Positions 63,022-64,000 of a stretch of 64,000 bases of DNA are shown here, piece after piece. Positions within the stretch are counted from its first letter, which is position 1, and each line of letters starts with the position of its first letter. The position numbers and the translations under genes were made by a program. Source of the stretch: Ferruginibacter albus (GTDB lineage Bacteria; Bacteroidota; Bacteroidia; Chitinophagales; Chitinophagaceae); the NCBI RefSeq assembly GCF_020042285.1, contig NZ_CP083388.1, positions 3,064,001-3,128,000 on the forward strand, given 5' to 3'. The notes below the pieces were generated by a model. The model was not told the origin of the DNA. It worked only from the letters and a program-made list of their open reading frames with translations, and ran no database searches.

Positions 63022-64000
63022 TTAATAATGCAATGCTTCTGTAATAATATCAGGATACAATCCTAACACAATAATTAATGCAGCTGTAATGATCAATAAT
63101 ATTTTAAACGCAGGTGTTACATCCCATGTTTGTTGAGCTGTTGTATTTTCTTTAAAGAATATAGCTTGTATGATCTTGAAATAATAATAAGCGCTCACTG
63201 CTGCACATAACACTGCCAAAATGATCAACCAATGAAAGTGTACGCTTTGGGCAGCTGACAACAACATATAAAACTTACTTACAAAACCGGCAGTTAAAGG
63301 AACACCTGTAAGGGATAATAAAAATATTCCGGCAGTAACTGCTAATACAGGTTGCTGCTTGATCAATCCATTAAACCCATCAATGGTGTAATCATTCATT
63401 TTAAGTAAGATAGCGAACATACCAATAGAAGCTAAACTGTACGCTGCTGCATATAACACCAATCCTTCTTTTGCCTGTTGATTTAATGCAAACAAAGCTA
63501 ACAGCATAAACCCGGCCTGCGCAATACTCGAATAAGCCAGCATTCGTTTTACGCTTTGCTGAAATACAGCTGTAATATTTCCTATTAATAAAGTTGCTGC
63601 AGTAATAATTACGATAAGTGCTTGCCATTGTTGTTGCACTTTACCAAAAGCACCTTCAAACAAACGGATAAAGGCCATGAACACTGCAACCTTTACAATG
63701 GTTGCCATAAAGGAAGTAAAAACCGTAGGAGCACCATCATATACATCCGGTGTCCAAAAATGAAAAGGCGCGGCTGACGCTTTGAATGACATGGCAATTA
63801 ATAAAAACACCAAACCAACCGCAATGAGTGTTGGCATTTTGCCGGCTCCCAAATTAATATTAGTGATATTGAAAGAAGCTACGTCCGCATTACCTCCATA
63901 TACAAAGGCAATACCCATCAGCATAATGCCCGTAGAAAAAGCCCCCATCAAAAAATATTTCAATGCAGCTTCGTTGCTCTTTAGATTTCGTTTGTCACTC
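63022..64000 (-). CDS. nuoN: NADH-quinone oxidoreductase subunit N, 5' end cut by window
   Basis: The frame is open from the right edge to a stop at 63022, giving 325 residues of the C-terminal part of NuoN, a proton-pumping membrane subunit of complex I. SNEAALKYFLMGAFSTGIMLMG, FKASAAPFHFWTPDVYDGAPT and VKRMLAYSSIAQAGFMLLAL are family blocks, read in short segments. The TTG at 63963 is not the true start: NEAALKYF continues upstream of it into the window edge. About eight membrane helices are seen. Other nuo genes presumably lie to the right. Confidence 0.95.
   Translation of the reverse strand, partial: SDKRNLKSNEAALKYFLMGAFSTGIMLMGIAFVYGGNADVASFNITNINLGAGKMPTLIAVGLVFLLIAMSFKASAAPFHFWTPDVYDGAPTVFTSFMATIVKVAVFMAFIRLFEGAFGKVQQQWQALIVIITAATLLIGNITAVFQQSVKRMLAYSSIAQAGFMLLALFALNQQAKEGLVLYAAAYSLASIGMFAILLKMNDYTIDGFNGLIKQQPVLAVTAGIFLLSLTGVPLTAGFVSKFYMLLSAAQSVHFHWLIILAVLCAAVSAYYYFKIIQAIFFKENTTAQQTWDVTPAFKILLIITAALIIVLGLYPDIITEALHY

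Noticed and set aside
1-64000. Search for CRISPR arrays, tRNAs, rRNAs, insertion sequences and phage genes
   Set aside because: No regularly spaced repeats, no cloverleaf with CCA-like end, no transposase or integrase motifs were seen by eye in any gap.

Overview
The window is a chromosomal segment of a low-GC member of the Bacteroidota, most likely family Chitinophagaceae (inferred from gene content, not from a database match). The indicators are a SusC/SusD pair, several TonB-dependent receptors, a large protein with a C-terminal type IX secretion (T9SS) sorting domain, a DUF4476 protein, a TonB/ExbB/ExbD cluster with three ExbD paralogues, NarL-type kinases and AT-rich start regions without clear Shine-Dalgarno sequences. 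Several candidate promoters fit the Bacteroidota pattern TTG-N17-19-TAnnTTTG. No tRNA, rRNA, insertion sequence, integrase, phage gene or CRISPR array was seen. Genes are cut at both ends: a glycosyltransferase-like protein on the left and NuoN on the right.

0.8-7.8 kb is a cobalamin-responsive block. One B12 riboswitch precedes a BtuB-like receptor. A second precedes nrdBA, the B12-independent class I ribonucleotide reductase. 7.8-15 kb holds an esterase, TruA, a DUF4476 protein, an M1 aminopeptidase and a GH43/discoidin protein. 15-20 kb is an alpha-glucoside operon: a beta-phosphoglucomutase-like HAD enzyme, an MFS sugar transporter and a GH65 phosphorylase.

21.4-34.2 kb is dense in signalling genes. 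It has a PAS-rich NarL-type kinase with a divergent LuxR-type regulator. Next comes a five-gene operon in which a TonB-dependent receptor and a YfiR-like periplasmic protein sit with a CHASE8-like/HAMP histidine kinase and two REC proteins, where the classical YfiN system has a diguanylate cyclase. Then follow an XRE regulator and a four-gene module: unknown 159-residue protein, 7TM protein, kinase and regulator. Two near-identical palindromes with the same promoter geometry flank that module, one ahead of its first gene and one ahead of a possible small RNA.

34.5-38.3 kb carries a probable iron-related operon: porin, imelysin lipoprotein and di-haem oxidoreductase. 38.5-46.3 kb holds a GAF kinase, the T9SS protein, a small proline-rich protein, a membrane hydrolase and a cardiolipin-synthase-like enzyme. 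46.4-56.1 kb is a polysaccharide utilisation locus (SusC, SusD, LamG lipoprotein, GH144-like endoglucanase, GH3), whose enzyme pair points to beta-1,2-glucan. 56.3-62.9 kb holds mnmE, the TonB-ExbB-ExbD energy-transduction cluster and a MacB-like ABC permease.
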